A DNA stretch of 57,495 nt, taken from Flavonifractor sp. An92 (lineage in GTDB: Bacteria > Bacillota > Clostridia > Oscillospirales > Oscillospiraceae). The translations under genes were made by a program, and so were the position numbers. Shown here one piece after another: positions 23,811-32,387 of this stretch. The stretch is from assembly GCF_002159175.1 (NCBI RefSeq), contig NZ_NFGZ01000019.1, forward strand, positions 1 through 57,495, given 5' to 3'. The notes beneath the pieces were generated by a model that saw nothing but the letters and a program-made list of their open reading frames with translations, made no database searches and had not been told where the DNA came from. Numbering within the stretch: position 1 is the first letter of the stretch; each line of letters begins with the position of its first letter.

Positions 23811-24998
23811 ATGATCGAAATCAACGGCGAGCAGGTCTCCGGCGAGGCCCGCTACGACCAGCTGGGCCTCTCGGATGCGCTGATGAAGGCCATCGAGAAG
23901 AAGGGCTATGTGGACGCCACCCCGGTCCAGGCCGGGTCCATTCCCTATTTTATGGAGTGGAAGGACGTCATCGCCAAGGCCCCCACCGGCACCGGCAAGA
24001 CCTTCGCCTTCGGCATCCCCATGGTGGAGCACATCGACCCGGAGAGCAGCGACGTGCAGGGGCTCATCCTCGCCCCCACCCGGGAGCTGGCCATCCAGAT
24101 CCAGGACGAGCTGCGGGACCTGTGCGCCTTTAAGGAGGGCGTGCGGGTGGTGTGCCTCTACGGCGGTCAGGACATCAACAAGCAGATCACCCAGCTGAAG
24201 AAGCACCCCCAGATCGTGGTGGCCACGCCCGGCCGCCTGATGGACCACATGAAGCGGCGCACCGTGCGCTTGGACAAGGTGGAGACGGTGGTGCTGGACG
24301 AGGCCGACCGCATGCTGGACATGGGCTTCATCCGGGACGTGACCCGCATCCTGGACCAGATCAAGCACCGGAAGAACCTGGGCATGTTCTCCGCCACCAT
24401 CAGCCGGGAGGTGATGGACATCTCCTGGGTGTACCAGCGCGACCCCGTGGAGATCACCGTCCGCCCGGTGGAGGAGTCCAAGCCCGACATCCAGCAGTAC
24501 CGCATCGACCTGGACGGCCGGGAGCAGAAGCTGGACACCATCGTGGCCCTCATCACCCACGGGGAGTATGAGCGGGCCATCGCCTTCTGCAACACCAAGA
24601 ACATGACCGACCGCCTGGCCGGCCTTCTGAAGATGCGGGGCATCTCCTGCGAGGCCATCCACGGCGACATCCAGCAGCGGGTGCGCGAGCGTACCCTGGA
24701 GAAGTTCAAGAAGGGCGAGCTTCGGGTGCTGGTGGCCACCGATGTGGCCGCCCGCGGCCTGGACATCGACGACGTGGACGCCGTCTTTAACTACGACGTG
24801 CCCGACGAGCTGGAGAACTACACCCACCGCATCGGCCGCACCGGCCGGGCCAAGCGCCACGGCGTGGCCTACACCTTCGTGGCCAATATCACCGAGGGCA
24901 TCCGCATGGACGAGATCACCCGCAACACCGGCGCGGAGCTCCAGCGGCTGAAGTACGACAAGGACGGCTGCCTCATGCTGGTGGAGGACAAACACTGA
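23811..24998 (+). CDS. DEAD-box ATP-dependent RNA helicase
   Basis: RNA-unwinding ATPase of 395 residues, start chosen at the ATG after AGAAAGGA. Motifs in order: Q motif near 18-40, APTGTGKT (57-64), PTRELA (89-94), TPGR (139-142), DEAD (163-166), SAT (194-196), ATDVAARGLDI and HRIGRTGR. Only the two RecA-like domains are present; the protein stops soon after the core, with no RNA-binding tail, so it resembles minimal CshA/RhlE-type enzymes. Monocistronic between a promoter and a strong terminator. The long structured leader is like those of cold-induced helicases. Confidence 0.95.
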   Translation: MIEINGEQVSGEARYDQLGLSDALMKAIEKKGYVDATPVQAGSIPYFMEWKDVIAKAPTGTGKTFAFGIPMVEHIDPESSDVQGLILAPTRELAIQIQDELRDLCAFKEGVRVVCLYGGQDINKQITQLKKHPQIVVATPGRLMDHMKRRTVRLDKVETVVLDEADRMLDMGFIRDVTRILDQIKHRKNLGMFSATISREVMDISWVYQRDPVEITVRPVEESKPDIQQYRIDLDGREQKLDTIVALITHGEYERAIAFCNTKNMTDRLAGLLKMRGISCEAIHGDIQQRVRERTLEKFKKGELRVLVATDVAARGLDIDDVDAVFNYDVPDELENYTHRIGRTGRAKRHGVAYTFVANITEGIRMDEITRNTGAELQRLKYDKDGCLMLVEDKH

Positions 24999-25004
24999 TC
25001 CCGC

Positions 25005-25035
25005 GGTCCCGGGGCCGACCCCCCGGGACCTTTTT
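25005..25035 (+). terminator. Intrinsic terminator of the helicase gene
   Basis: Perfect 10-bp stem GGTCCCGGGG with a 6-base loop followed by TTTTT. Confidence 0.9.
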
Positions 25036-25057
25036 ATCGGAGACATCTAAGAACTCC

Positions 25058-25087
25058 TTTACACCTTGGGAGCCGTTATGATAAAAT
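25058..25087 (+). promoter_or_regulatory. Promoter of the DRTGG-ATPase-hydrogenase-like operon
   Basis: TTTACA, 18 bases, TAAAAT with extended -10 (TGA). The sequence GGAGCCGTTATGATA leading into the -10 is shared with the pfl promoter. Confidence 0.55.
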
Positions 25088-25150
25088 AACGATGTATTCT
25101 GGAATAGGAAGTTTACTTTCCGCCAAACGGGATATAGTGGGGGGTTCACG

Positions 25151-25492
25151 ATGCAATTAACGGAAGTAAAACGGATCCTGTCTGCCACGGTGCTCACCGG
25201 CGCCGAACGCCTGGAGGAAGAGGTCGTATCGGGCTGCGGCAGCGATTTTCTCAGCGACGTGCTGGCTTATGTACACGACCAGAACCTGCTGCTCACCGGG
25301 ATGGTCAATCCCCAGGTGATCCGCACCGCCGAGATGACCGACATCAAGTGTGTGGTCTTTGTCCGGGGCAAGCACCCGGGCGATGAGATCGTGGAGATGG
25401 CGGCGGAGCGGGGCATCGTGGTGATGACCTCGCCGGAACGGATGTATACGGCCTGCGGGCTGTTGTATAGCAACGGACTTAGGGGGAATTGA
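25151..25492 (+). CDS. DRTGG domain protein
   Basis: Small cytoplasmic protein of 113 residues covering one DRTGG-type domain. Visible features are KRILSATVLTGAERLEEEV at the start, a central LLLTGMVNPQVIRTAEMTDIKCVVFVRGK, and GIVVMTSPERMYTACGLLY at the end. DRTGG domains are ligand-binding modules of uncertain ligand, found in phosphotransacetylase-like and CBS proteins and next to [FeFe]-hydrogenase genes in clostridia. The next gene starts three bases after its stop. A regulatory or sensing role within the cluster is inferred. Confidence 0.85.
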   Translation: MQLTEVKRILSATVLTGAERLEEEVVSGCGSDFLSDVLAYVHDQNLLLTGMVNPQVIRTAEMTDIKCVVFVRGKHPGDEIVEMAAERGIVVMTSPERMYTACGLLYSNGLRGN

Positions 25493-25495
25493 GAC

Positions 25496-25918
25496 ATGGA
25501 ACCTGTCAAACTGGTATATCCCGTGGAGGGCGGCGACTTCATCCAGGCCGGTGAGGCGTCGAGCAAGATGAAGATGACCCTGAAGAAGCTGGGTCTGCCC
25601 TCGGACGTGATCCGCAAGGCGTCCATCTGCATGTATGAGGGTGAGATCAACATGGTCATCCACGCCAACGGCGGTCAGGCCGAGGTGGAGATCACCATGG
25701 ACCAGATCATCCTGCGCATGGTGGACCACGGCCCCGGCATCCCGGACATCCCCAAGGCCATGGAGGAGGGCTACTCCACCGCCGGGCCTGAGGTGCGCAG
25801 TCTGGGCTTCGGCGCCGGCATGGGCCTGCCCAACATGAAGCGCTATTCCGACGAGATGGACATCGACACCGAGCTGGGCAAGGGCACCACCGTGACGATG
25901 AAGCTGAAGATCAGCTAA
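25496..25918 (+). CDS. Anti-sigma/histidine-kinase-like ATPase (HATPase_c, RsbW-type)
   Basis: Cytoplasmic GHKL-fold protein of 140 residues with no kinase histidine domain. The N box is YEGEINMVIHANGG (about 48-61), the G1 box DHGPGIPDI and the G2 box GFGAGMGLPNMKRY, so ATP binding is likely. Stand-alone proteins of this kind act as anti-sigma factor kinases or as partners in clostridial hydrogenase and redox clusters. Placed between DRTGG and hydrogenase-like genes with 3- and 26-base gaps. Target not visible. Confidence 0.88.
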   Translation: MEPVKLVYPVEGGDFIQAGEASSKMKMTLKKLGLPSDVIRKASICMYEGEINMVIHANGGQAEVEITMDQIILRMVDHGPGIPDIPKAMEEGYSTAGPEVRSLGFGAGMGLPNMKRYSDEMDIDTELGKGTTVTMKLKIS

Positions 25919-25944
25919 GAACCTGATTGGGAGTTGATACCGCC

Positions 25945-27258
25945 ATGGAGCACTCTGTTGTCCTGGATTATAAACGCTGCCGGGGCTGCACGACCTGCAT
26001 CAAAAATTGTCCCACCGAGGCCATCCGAGTCCGCCGTGGCAAAGCTCTGATCCTGTCCGACCGCTGCATCGACTGCGGCCGGTGCATCCAGGTCTGTCCC
26101 CACCGCGCCATCAAGCCGGTCAGCGACAGCCTGGATCAGCTCAAGCAGTACCGCTACTGCGTGGCTGTGCCCGACCCCGCGCTCTATGGTCAGTTCCGCA
26201 ATCTGGGGAACATCGACCTCATTCTGAGCGGACTTCTGAAGCTGGGGTTCCACAAGGTGTTTGAGGCCGCCAAAGCCGCCGAGATCCTGGCGGAGTATGT
26301 GAGCCAGCGGGAGCAGCACACCCCCCGCCGGGCCATGCCTCTCATCTCGCCCCAGTGCCCGGCCATGCTGCGGCTCATCCGGATCCGCTTCCCCCATCTC
26401 ATCGAGCACCTGGACCCGCTGGTCATGCCCATGGAGCTGGCGGCCACCCTGGCCCGGAAAGAGGCCTGTGCCGAGACCTATCTGCCGCCGGAGGAGATCG
26501 GGGTCTTTGCCATCGTGCCCTGCCCGGCCAAGGTCACCGCGGCCCACTCCCCCGAGGGACTGGACGCGCCGGTGCTGGACGGCGCCTTCGCCATCCAGGA
26601 CCTGTATCTGCGCCTGCTGCGGCCCATGGAGGAGGTCAAGGACCCCCTGCCCCTCATGTCCTCGGGCAAGCTGGGCATGGGAGTGGCCATCGCCGGGGGC
26701 GAGTCCCGCAGCCGCCACGCCCAGCGCTATGTGGCGGTGGACGGCATCGAGAACTGCATCCAGATGCTGGAGGAGATCGAGGACGAGCGGCAGCCGGAGG
26801 TGGACTTTATCGAGCTCTCCGCCTGTACCCAGGGCTGCGTGGGCGGCTGCCTCACGGTGGAGAACCCGTACATCGCCAAAATGCGCATCCAGCGCCTGAT
26901 GGAGGAGCTGCCCGCCTTTACCTGGCCGGCGGAGCCGGAGGAGCTGGACCGGGAGATCACCACCTTCTCCCGCATGCCCCAGTACAGCCCCGCCTTCCGG
27001 CTGGACCCGGACCGGGCGGAGGCGATGGCCAAGCACCTGCGCATTGAGGCCTTTGAGGCCAAGCTGCCCGGGCTCCACTGCGGCTCCTGCGGCGCGCCCA
27101 ACTGCCATGCCTTTGCTGAGGACGTGGTGCAGGGAAGGGCCAGCGCCGACGACTGTATTTTCAAAGTGCGGGAGCGGATGCGGGATGTGGCCGGGCCGGA
27201 CGGCACCGACGCCTACCTGCCGCCTCCCTTCCGTCAGAAAAAACCCACGCAGACTTAA
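25945..27258 (+). CDS. [FeFe]-hydrogenase-like protein, H-domain with non-canonical active-site loop
   Basis: Iron-sulfur protein of 437 residues. Two ferredoxin-type [4Fe-4S] motifs occupy the N-terminus (Cys12, 15, 18, 22 and Cys41, 44, 47, 51). The hydrogenase H-domain follows, with the four H-cluster cysteines apparently kept: ISPQCPA (Cys138), VPCPAK (Cys193), and ELSACTQGC (Cys294, Cys298). The proton-relay cysteine of the usual TSCCP loop is Gln137 here. A C-terminal CGSCGAPNCHAFAEDV segment forms a further Fe-S motif like that in RnfB. This architecture belongs to the sensory or group D hydrogenase-like proteins rather than bulk H2 producers. Start at 25945 follows GGGAG. Confidence 0.88.
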   Translation: MEHSVVLDYKRCRGCTTCIKNCPTEAIRVRRGKALILSDRCIDCGRCIQVCPHRAIKPVSDSLDQLKQYRYCVAVPDPALYGQFRNLGNIDLILSGLLKLGFHKVFEAAKAAEILAEYVSQREQHTPRRAMPLISPQCPAMLRLIRIRFPHLIEHLDPLVMPMELAATLARKEACAETYLPPEEIGVFAIVPCPAKVTAAHSPEGLDAPVLDGAFAIQDLYLRLLRPMEEVKDPLPLMSSGKLGMGVAIAGGESRSRHAQRYVAVDGIENCIQMLEEIEDERQPEVDFIELSACTQGCVGGCLTVENPYIAKMRIQRLMEELPAFTWPAEPEELDREITTFSRMPQYSPAFRLDPDRAEAMAKHLRIEAFEAKLPGLHCGSCGAPNCHAFAEDVVQGRASADDCIFKVRERMRDVAGPDGTDAYLPPPFRQKKPTQT

Positions 27259-27269
27259 ACGATCCGATG

Positions 27270-27298
27270 GGAGCGGTACAAGAGTACCGCTCCTTTTT
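27270..27298 (+). terminator. Terminator of the hydrogenase-like operon
   Basis: Perfect 10-bp stem GGAGCGGTAC with AAGA loop followed by TTTTT. It separates this operon from the zinc-ribbon genes, which therefore need another promoter or readthrough. Confidence 0.9.
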
Positions 27299-27320
27299 GC
27301 GTTTGAGAGGAGGTTTTTCC

Positions 27321-28925
27321 ATGTTCTGTGCCCACTGTGGAGCTCCCTGCGGAGAAAATGAGGTCTTTTGTGCCCACTGCGGCGCGGCCCTCCAGGTGGA
27401 GGGAGGGCGCGTGGCGGAGAAGTTGTCCACACCGACGGCTCCGGCGGTGGAAAAACCTGCGGATGATCCCGCCGCCCCTGGCCGGGCGTCCCGCCCGCGC
27501 CCCCGGCTGGGCCGCCGGGGACGGCTCCTGTTGGGCAGCGTCTGCGCGGCGCTGGTGGTGGCCCTGGCCGCGTTTGCCTGGATGGACCGCCCGGCGGGCG
27601 GGTTCCAGGTCCGCCCCGCCCCGCTCCTCAGCATCTGGTCCATGGCGAGCGACGGGAGCGACTGCTTCTACTACGACGGGGAGCTGGTGGCGGGTCCGGA
27701 GGACGGGATCAGCAGTCTCACCGCCTTCCTGGACGGCCAGTCCTGCCTGGCCATGGACCGCGAGGGCGTTCTGGCGGGGGTGGTCACCGCCGACGGGCTG
27801 GTGGAGCTGAACCGCCCCGAGGGGACCATGACCGCCAATGCCCCCTCGGCGGACGGCAGCGTCTTTTACTGCGCCCTGGCGGGCGGAAGTCTGTGGCGCT
27901 GTCCCCTCCCCAGCGGCGAGCCGGAGCAGTTGGTGGAGGGCTGCTCGGTGAACAGCTTGTGCTCCTCTCCGTCGGGGGACGCCGTGGTCTACTTTGATCT
28001 TCAAACCAATAGTTGGTACCTGCTCCGGGAAAAGGGGAGCCCGGAGCAGCTCCCCCTGCCGGAGGATGCCGCGGTACATGTCCTCTCGGACGGCGGGCGG
28101 TATGTCTATTACAGTGTGGAGAATTCGGCCGATACCAGCGGTTCTGTCGTCTGCTGCTGGGACGGCTCGGCCAGCTATTTGGTGGGGCATGCGGAGCGCT
28201 TCAGCGCCCTGAGCAACCGGACCGGGGGCCAGCTCCTCCTGCTGAGCAACACCATGACCTATCTGGTGGACGGCACCCGGAACTGGTCCTATCCCGGTTT
28301 TCTCTATCCCGCGTCCCTGTTCCATCTCCGGGGCACCACCGCCGGTTTTTACCAGTGGGACAGCGTCGCTGTGCTGGACTGTGAGGATCTGACCCAGGGC
28401 TACTTCATCGCCACCGAAAACGAGGCCCTGAACCGCCTGGAGGAGGGCGTACTCACGCCGGTGCTGGAGAATGTCGACCAGGCGCTGCTGGATGCCGCCG
28501 GGGAGTCCCTGTGGTATGTCCGGGAGGACCAGCTCTGGCAGTTCCGGAAGGAACGCTCCACCCTCCGGTGCGAGGACCCCGGGGAGAATGTCCAACTGGA
28601 GGGGGTCAGCCCGGACGGAAGCACCGCGGTCTGGAAGAGCGACACGGGGCTGTGGCGGCTGAAAGCGGGGGGCACCCCGGAATTGCTCAACGAGGATGGG
28701 ATGTCGGCCTGGGCCTTCTGGAACGGGTTTTATTACGATGACGGCAGCCAGTTCTGGTACGCCACCTGGGACGGGGCCCCGGAGGCCGTGGAGGGGTTGA
28801 AGGACGTTCTGAGCGTCCAGTACATCAGCCGCTGTCCCATGCAGGTGGAGCTGGAGGACGGCAGCATCTGGCATGTCATCGACGGAAAAGAACCCATCCA
28901 GATCACCGACGCCCTGTACGAATAA
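27321..28925 (+). CDS. Zinc-ribbon membrane protein with propeller-like ectodomain, paralogue 1
   Basis: Protein of 534 residues that I cannot assign to a named family. The N-terminus is a double CxxC zinc ribbon (FCAHCG ... FCAHCGAAL, residues 2-22), followed by a low-complexity Pro/Ala linker, a basic patch (RPRPRLGRRGR), one membrane helix (about 69-87) and a 440-residue extracytoplasmic region. The ectodomain repeats short units such as DGSVFY, DGGRYVYY, CCWDGSASYLVG, LWRLKAGGTPELL and DGSIWHVI. This resembles TolB or DUF5050-type beta-propellers. GAGGAGG lies nine bases before the ATG. First of three tandem copies. A membrane sensor or scaffold is plausible. Confidence 0.75.
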   Translation: MFCAHCGAPCGENEVFCAHCGAALQVEGGRVAEKLSTPTAPAVEKPADDPAAPGRASRPRPRLGRRGRLLLGSVCAALVVALAAFAWMDRPAGGFQVRPAPLLSIWSMASDGSDCFYYDGELVAGPEDGISSLTAFLDGQSCLAMDREGVLAGVVTADGLVELNRPEGTMTANAPSADGSVFYCALAGGSLWRCPLPSGEPEQLVEGCSVNSLCSSPSGDAVVYFDLQTNSWYLLREKGSPEQLPLPEDAAVHVLSDGGRYVYYSVENSADTSGSVVCCWDGSASYLVGHAERFSALSNRTGGQLLLLSNTMTYLVDGTRNWSYPGFLYPASLFHLRGTTAGFYQWDSVAVLDCEDLTQGYFIATENEALNRLEEGVLTPVLENVDQALLDAAGESLWYVREDQLWQFRKERSTLRCEDPGENVQLEGVSPDGSTAVWKSDTGLWRLKAGGTPELLNEDGMSAWAFWNGFYYDDGSQFWYATWDGAPEAVEGLKDVLSVQYISRCPMQVELEDGSIWHVIDGKEPIQITDALYE

Positions 28926-28943
28926 GCGAGAGGAGGTCTTTCC

Positions 28944-30542
28944 ATGTTCTGTGCCCGCTGCGGGACCCCATGCCGGGAGGATGAGGTCTTTTGCGCCCAC
29001 TGCGGCGCGGCTCTCCTGGTGGAGGGCGGACGTGTGGCGGAGCCGGTGACCGCGCCGCCCGCACCGGCGGTGGCATCGCAGGCAGAGGGGACCTCCGCCG
29101 TCCCCGCCGGGCGGCACCGCCGGCTTTCACGCCGGGGGCGGTTCCTTCTGGGCGGCGTCTGCGGAGCGCTGGTGGTGGCCCTGGCCGCGTTTGCCTGGCT
29201 GAACCGCCCGACGGATGGATTCCGGGCCCGGCCCCCCGCCCTCCTCAGCGCCTGGGTTGGAGGGGAGCAGGGGAGCGAGTGCTTCTACTACGACGGGGAG
29301 CTGGTGGTGGGAGCGGAGGCGGGGCTGATCGGCCTCTCCACCTTCCTGGACGGCCGGTCCTGCCTGGCCATGGACACCGACGGCGCGCTCGCCGCGGTGG
29401 TCACCACCGAAGGGGTGGTGGAGCTGGACCTGCCCGAGGGGACCTTGACCACCGGTGACGCCGCCGCGGACGGCAGCGTCCTCTACCGCGCCCTGGGAGA
29501 CGGGACGCTGTGGCGCTGTCCCCTCCCCAGCGGCGTGCCGGAGCTGGTGGCGGAGGGCTGCTCGGTGGAGCAGCTGCGGGTCTCCCCGTCGGGGGACACG
29601 GCGGCCTATTACGACGGCAACGCCCGGCTTTGGTATCTGGCGCGGGCGAACGGCGCGCCGGAGACCCTCCCCCTGCCCGACGGGGCCGTGATATATACCC
29701 TCTCGGATGATGGGCGCTATGTCTATTACGGGGTGGGCGCGGTGGACGATACCACCCCCAGCACGTCCTCCATCTACTGCTGGGACGGCGCGGCCAGCCA
29801 TCTGGTGGGGTATACCGATGCCATCGGTCCCCTGACCAACCGGACCGGCGATCAGCTGCTCATGGTGGGCGATTCCACCACCTGTCTGGTGGAAGGCAGT
29901 AAGAGCTGGACCTACCCCAACGTGCTCTATCCCACCTTCCTGCTCCAGGGACAGGGGAACCAGTCCGGCTTTTACCGGTACTGGACCGGCGTGACCGTTC
30001 TGGACTGCGCCGACCTGACTGAGGGGTATTTTGTCGCCAGCGGCGGCGAGGCCCTGTACCGCCTGGAGAAGGGCGTTCTCACGCCAGTACAGGAGGATCT
30101 GCTGCTCGGGAATATGCTCACCGACGCCACCGGGCAGGTCCTGTGGTATGTCCAGGAGGGCGGGCTCTGGCAGTTCCGAAAGGGCCGGTCCACCCTCCGG
30201 TGGGACGACGCGGGAGAGATGATCAGCCCCCTGGGTGTGAGCCCCGACGGGGACATCGTGGTCTGCGAGAACGACGCCGGCCTCTGGCGGCTGAGGGCGG
30301 GCGGAGAGCCCGAGCTGCTGTCAGAGCACGCCAGCAGTGCCTATCCCTACTGGAAGGGATTTTATTACCGGGAGGACACAGCGCTCTGGTACGCCCCCTG
30401 GAACGGGGAGCCGGAGGAATTGGAGGAACTGGAGGGCGCCCGGAGCATCGGAATGTCCTCCGCGATGCAGGTGGAAATGGAAAACGGCAGCATCTGGCAC
30501 GTCATCGAGGGGATGGAGCCCATCCAGGTCACGAACCCCTGA
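28944..30542 (+). CDS. Zinc-ribbon membrane protein with propeller-like ectodomain, paralogue 2
   Basis: Close paralogue of the gene before it, 532 residues. The same order holds: zinc ribbon (FCARCG, FCAHCG), Pro/Ala-rich linker, basic patch RHRRLSRRGRF, one helix near residue 70-88 and a repetitive ectodomain with DGRYVYYG, YCWDGAASHLVGYTD and ENGSIWHVIEG. It follows after 18 bases with an almost identical GAGAGGAGG leader, so the duplicated unit included the ribosome site. The CxxC spacing is unchanged, which argues that metal binding is under selection. Confidence 0.75.
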   Translation: MFCARCGTPCREDEVFCAHCGAALLVEGGRVAEPVTAPPAPAVASQAEGTSAVPAGRHRRLSRRGRFLLGGVCGALVVALAAFAWLNRPTDGFRARPPALLSAWVGGEQGSECFYYDGELVVGAEAGLIGLSTFLDGRSCLAMDTDGALAAVVTTEGVVELDLPEGTLTTGDAAADGSVLYRALGDGTLWRCPLPSGVPELVAEGCSVEQLRVSPSGDTAAYYDGNARLWYLARANGAPETLPLPDGAVIYTLSDDGRYVYYGVGAVDDTTPSTSSIYCWDGAASHLVGYTDAIGPLTNRTGDQLLMVGDSTTCLVEGSKSWTYPNVLYPTFLLQGQGNQSGFYRYWTGVTVLDCADLTEGYFVASGGEALYRLEKGVLTPVQEDLLLGNMLTDATGQVLWYVQEGGLWQFRKGRSTLRWDDAGEMISPLGVSPDGDIVVCENDAGLWRLRAGGEPELLSEHASSAYPYWKGFYYREDTALWYAPWNGEPEELEELEGARSIGMSSAMQVEMENGSIWHVIEGMEPIQVTNP

Positions 30543-30571
30543 GCCAATGGAGGATGAGAGGAGGTCTTTTT

Positions 30572-32203
30572 ATGTTCTGCGCACACTGCGGCACCCCGTG
30601 CCGGGAGGATGAGGTCTTTTGCGCCCACTGCGGCGCGGCCCTTCAGACGGGGGGCGGACGCAAAGAAGAGGAGGCGCCCGCGCCGCCCGCCCCGTCGGCG
30701 GAAAAACCGGCGGAGGAGCCCGCTGCTGCCCCCGCCGTACCGGAACGCCGGTTTTCCCTCCCCCGGCTGTCCCGCCGGGGATGGCTCCTGCTGGGCGGCG
30801 GCTGTGCGGCCGCGCTGGTGGTGGCCGTGGCCGTGCTGGCCGGGGCGGACCGCCCGGCGGAGGGATTCCAGGCCGGGCCCGCCCCCCTGGTCCGAATCGA
30901 GAGCCTGGATGAGACCGGGAGCGAGTATTTCTATTACAACGGGGAGCTGCTGGCGGGGCCGAAGGCGGGGCTGATCGGCTTTCCGAAATTCCTGAACGAC
31001 GAATCCTGCCTGGCCATGGACACCGACGGCGATCTGACCGCGGTGGTCACCGCCGACGGCGTGGTGGAGCTGGACCTGCCCGAGGGGTCCATGACCGGCT
31101 ATGCCGCCTCCGCCGACGGCAGCACCCTCTACTATGCCACGGCCAAGGACATGCTCTGGCGCATCTCCCTCCCCGACGGAACGGCGGAGCTGGCGGCGGA
31201 GGGCTACGCGGTGAACGAGCCGTGGGTCTCCCCATCGGGGGAAACGGCGGCCTATTTCGACCGCAACACCGACGGCTGGTACCTGGTGCGGAAGGGCGGA
31301 AAACCGGAGGAACTGCCTCTGCCGGAGGACGCCGTGGTATCGGTCCTCTCCGACGACGGGCGCTACGTCTATTACCTCGCCAACAGCAATGTCACGTACG
31401 GCACCTCCGCCGTCCTGGAGATGGGAGGATACCTCTACTGCTGGGACGGCTCGGCCAGCCATCTGGTGGGGTATACCGACTCCTTCTACGGCAGCGTCTG
31501 GACCAACCGGACCGGGGACCAGCTGTTCCTGGCGGGCACATCCGCCAGCTATGTGGTGGACGGCACGGAGAGCTGGTGCTTCCACGGGGTACTCTATCCC
31601 ACCTTCCTGCTTCAGGGCCAGAATATGACCAGCGGTATATACACGGACCGCGGCGCCTACGTGCTGAACTGCGCCGACCTGACCCGGTGCTATTTTGCCT
31701 CGGAACGCCAGAATACTGTGTACCGCCTGGAGCGGGGGGCCTTTACGCCGGTGCTGGAGGAGGTCTTTCCAGAGCAGATGCGGACCGACGCCACCGGGGA
31801 GATCCTGTGGTATACCCAGGGCGGCGGGCTCTGGCAGTTCCGGGATGGCAAGCCCAGCCTCCAGTGCGATGACCCGGGGACCAACGTCTACCTCAAGGGT
31901 GTGAGCCCCGACGGAACCACCGTGGTCTATGAGAGCGGCGTGGGCCTCTGGCGGCTGAAGGCGGGCGGAGAGCCGGAGCTGCTGTCCGAGAACGTCAGTA
32001 ACGTCTCCCCCTACTGGAAGGGATTTTATTACGGGGTACACACTGAGCTCTGGTACGCCCCCTGGGACGGGGAACCGGAGGAGCTGGAGGAGCTGAACGG
32101 GATTTCCACGTTCGATCCGTTCTCCACGATCCAGATGCCGGACGGCAGCACCTGGCACCTCATAGACGGGCTGGACCCCATCCGGGTGGAGGCGGGGAGT
32201 TGA
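30572..32203 (+). CDS. Zinc-ribbon membrane protein with propeller-like ectodomain, paralogue 3
   Basis: Third copy, 543 residues. The ATG at 30572 matches the starts of the other two and follows AGAGGAGG; an overlapping longer frame extends back into paralogue 2 and is rejected. Zinc ribbon FCAHCGTPC ... FCAHCGAAL, a Pro/Ala/Glu linker longer than in the others, helix around 80-98, then the ectodomain with DGRYVYYLANS, YCWDGSASHLVGYTDSF and DGSTWHLIDG. The copies differ mostly in surface loops of the ectodomain, as expected if each recognises something different. No terminator was seen before the pfl promoter. Confidence 0.75.
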   Translation: MFCAHCGTPCREDEVFCAHCGAALQTGGGRKEEEAPAPPAPSAEKPAEEPAAAPAVPERRFSLPRLSRRGWLLLGGGCAAALVVAVAVLAGADRPAEGFQAGPAPLVRIESLDETGSEYFYYNGELLAGPKAGLIGFPKFLNDESCLAMDTDGDLTAVVTADGVVELDLPEGSMTGYAASADGSTLYYATAKDMLWRISLPDGTAELAAEGYAVNEPWVSPSGETAAYFDRNTDGWYLVRKGGKPEELPLPEDAVVSVLSDDGRYVYYLANSNVTYGTSAVLEMGGYLYCWDGSASHLVGYTDSFYGSVWTNRTGDQLFLAGTSASYVVDGTESWCFHGVLYPTFLLQGQNMTSGIYTDRGAYVLNCADLTRCYFASERQNTVYRLERGAFTPVLEEVFPEQMRTDATGEILWYTQGGGLWQFRDGKPSLQCDDPGTNVYLKGVSPDGTTVVYESGVGLWRLKAGGEPELLSENVSNVSPYWKGFYYGVHTELWYAPWDGEPEELEELNGISTFDPFSTIQMPDGSTWHLIDGLDPIRVEAGS

Positions 32204-32226
32204 AACCATTTCCAGCCCGGCGGCCC

Positions 32227-32256
32227 TTGACAAGCTCGGAGCCTTCATGATATAAC
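32227..32256 (+). promoter_or_regulatory. Promoter of pflA-pflB
   Basis: TTGACA, 18 bases, TATAAC with an extended -10 (TGA). Predicted start near 32263, leaving a leader of about 125 bases that holds two hairpins. Confidence 0.75.
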
Positions 32257-32282
32257 TAGACCTATCATATGACTGACGGATA

Positions 32283-32300
32283 ATGTGGAGCATACCACAT
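32283..32300 (+). promoter_or_regulatory. Inverted repeat in the pfl leader
   Basis: ATGTGG-N6-CCACAT, perfect, centred about 28 bases after the predicted start. It could be an operator or the first leader hairpin. Confidence 0.4.
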
Positions 32301-32312
32301 GGAGTATGATAC

Positions 32313-32365
32313 AGAAAAGCCGACCGTCTGGGCGAAGAAAGGCCCGGAATGTCGGCTTTTCTTTT
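32313..32365 (+). terminator. Terminator-like hairpin in the pfl leader (putative attenuator)
   Basis: Outer stem AGAAAAGCCGAC with GTCGGCTTTTCT, inner stem TCTGGGC with GCCCGGA, ending in TTTTCTTTT. It stands between the promoter and the pflA ribosome site, where an intrinsic terminator would abort the message unless prevented. Confidence 0.65.
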
Positions 32366-32387
32366 GGAAAAAGGAGGTATGCCTCAC

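Noticed and set aside
30143-30571. Upstream extension of zinc-ribbon paralogue 3
   Set aside because: It overlaps paralogue 2 for 400 bases in another frame. The ATG at 30572 aligns with the paralogues and has AGAGGAGG.
32379-32387. ATG at 32379 as pflA start
   Set aside because: Only one base separates it from AAGGAGG; the ATG at 32388 has a normal spacing.
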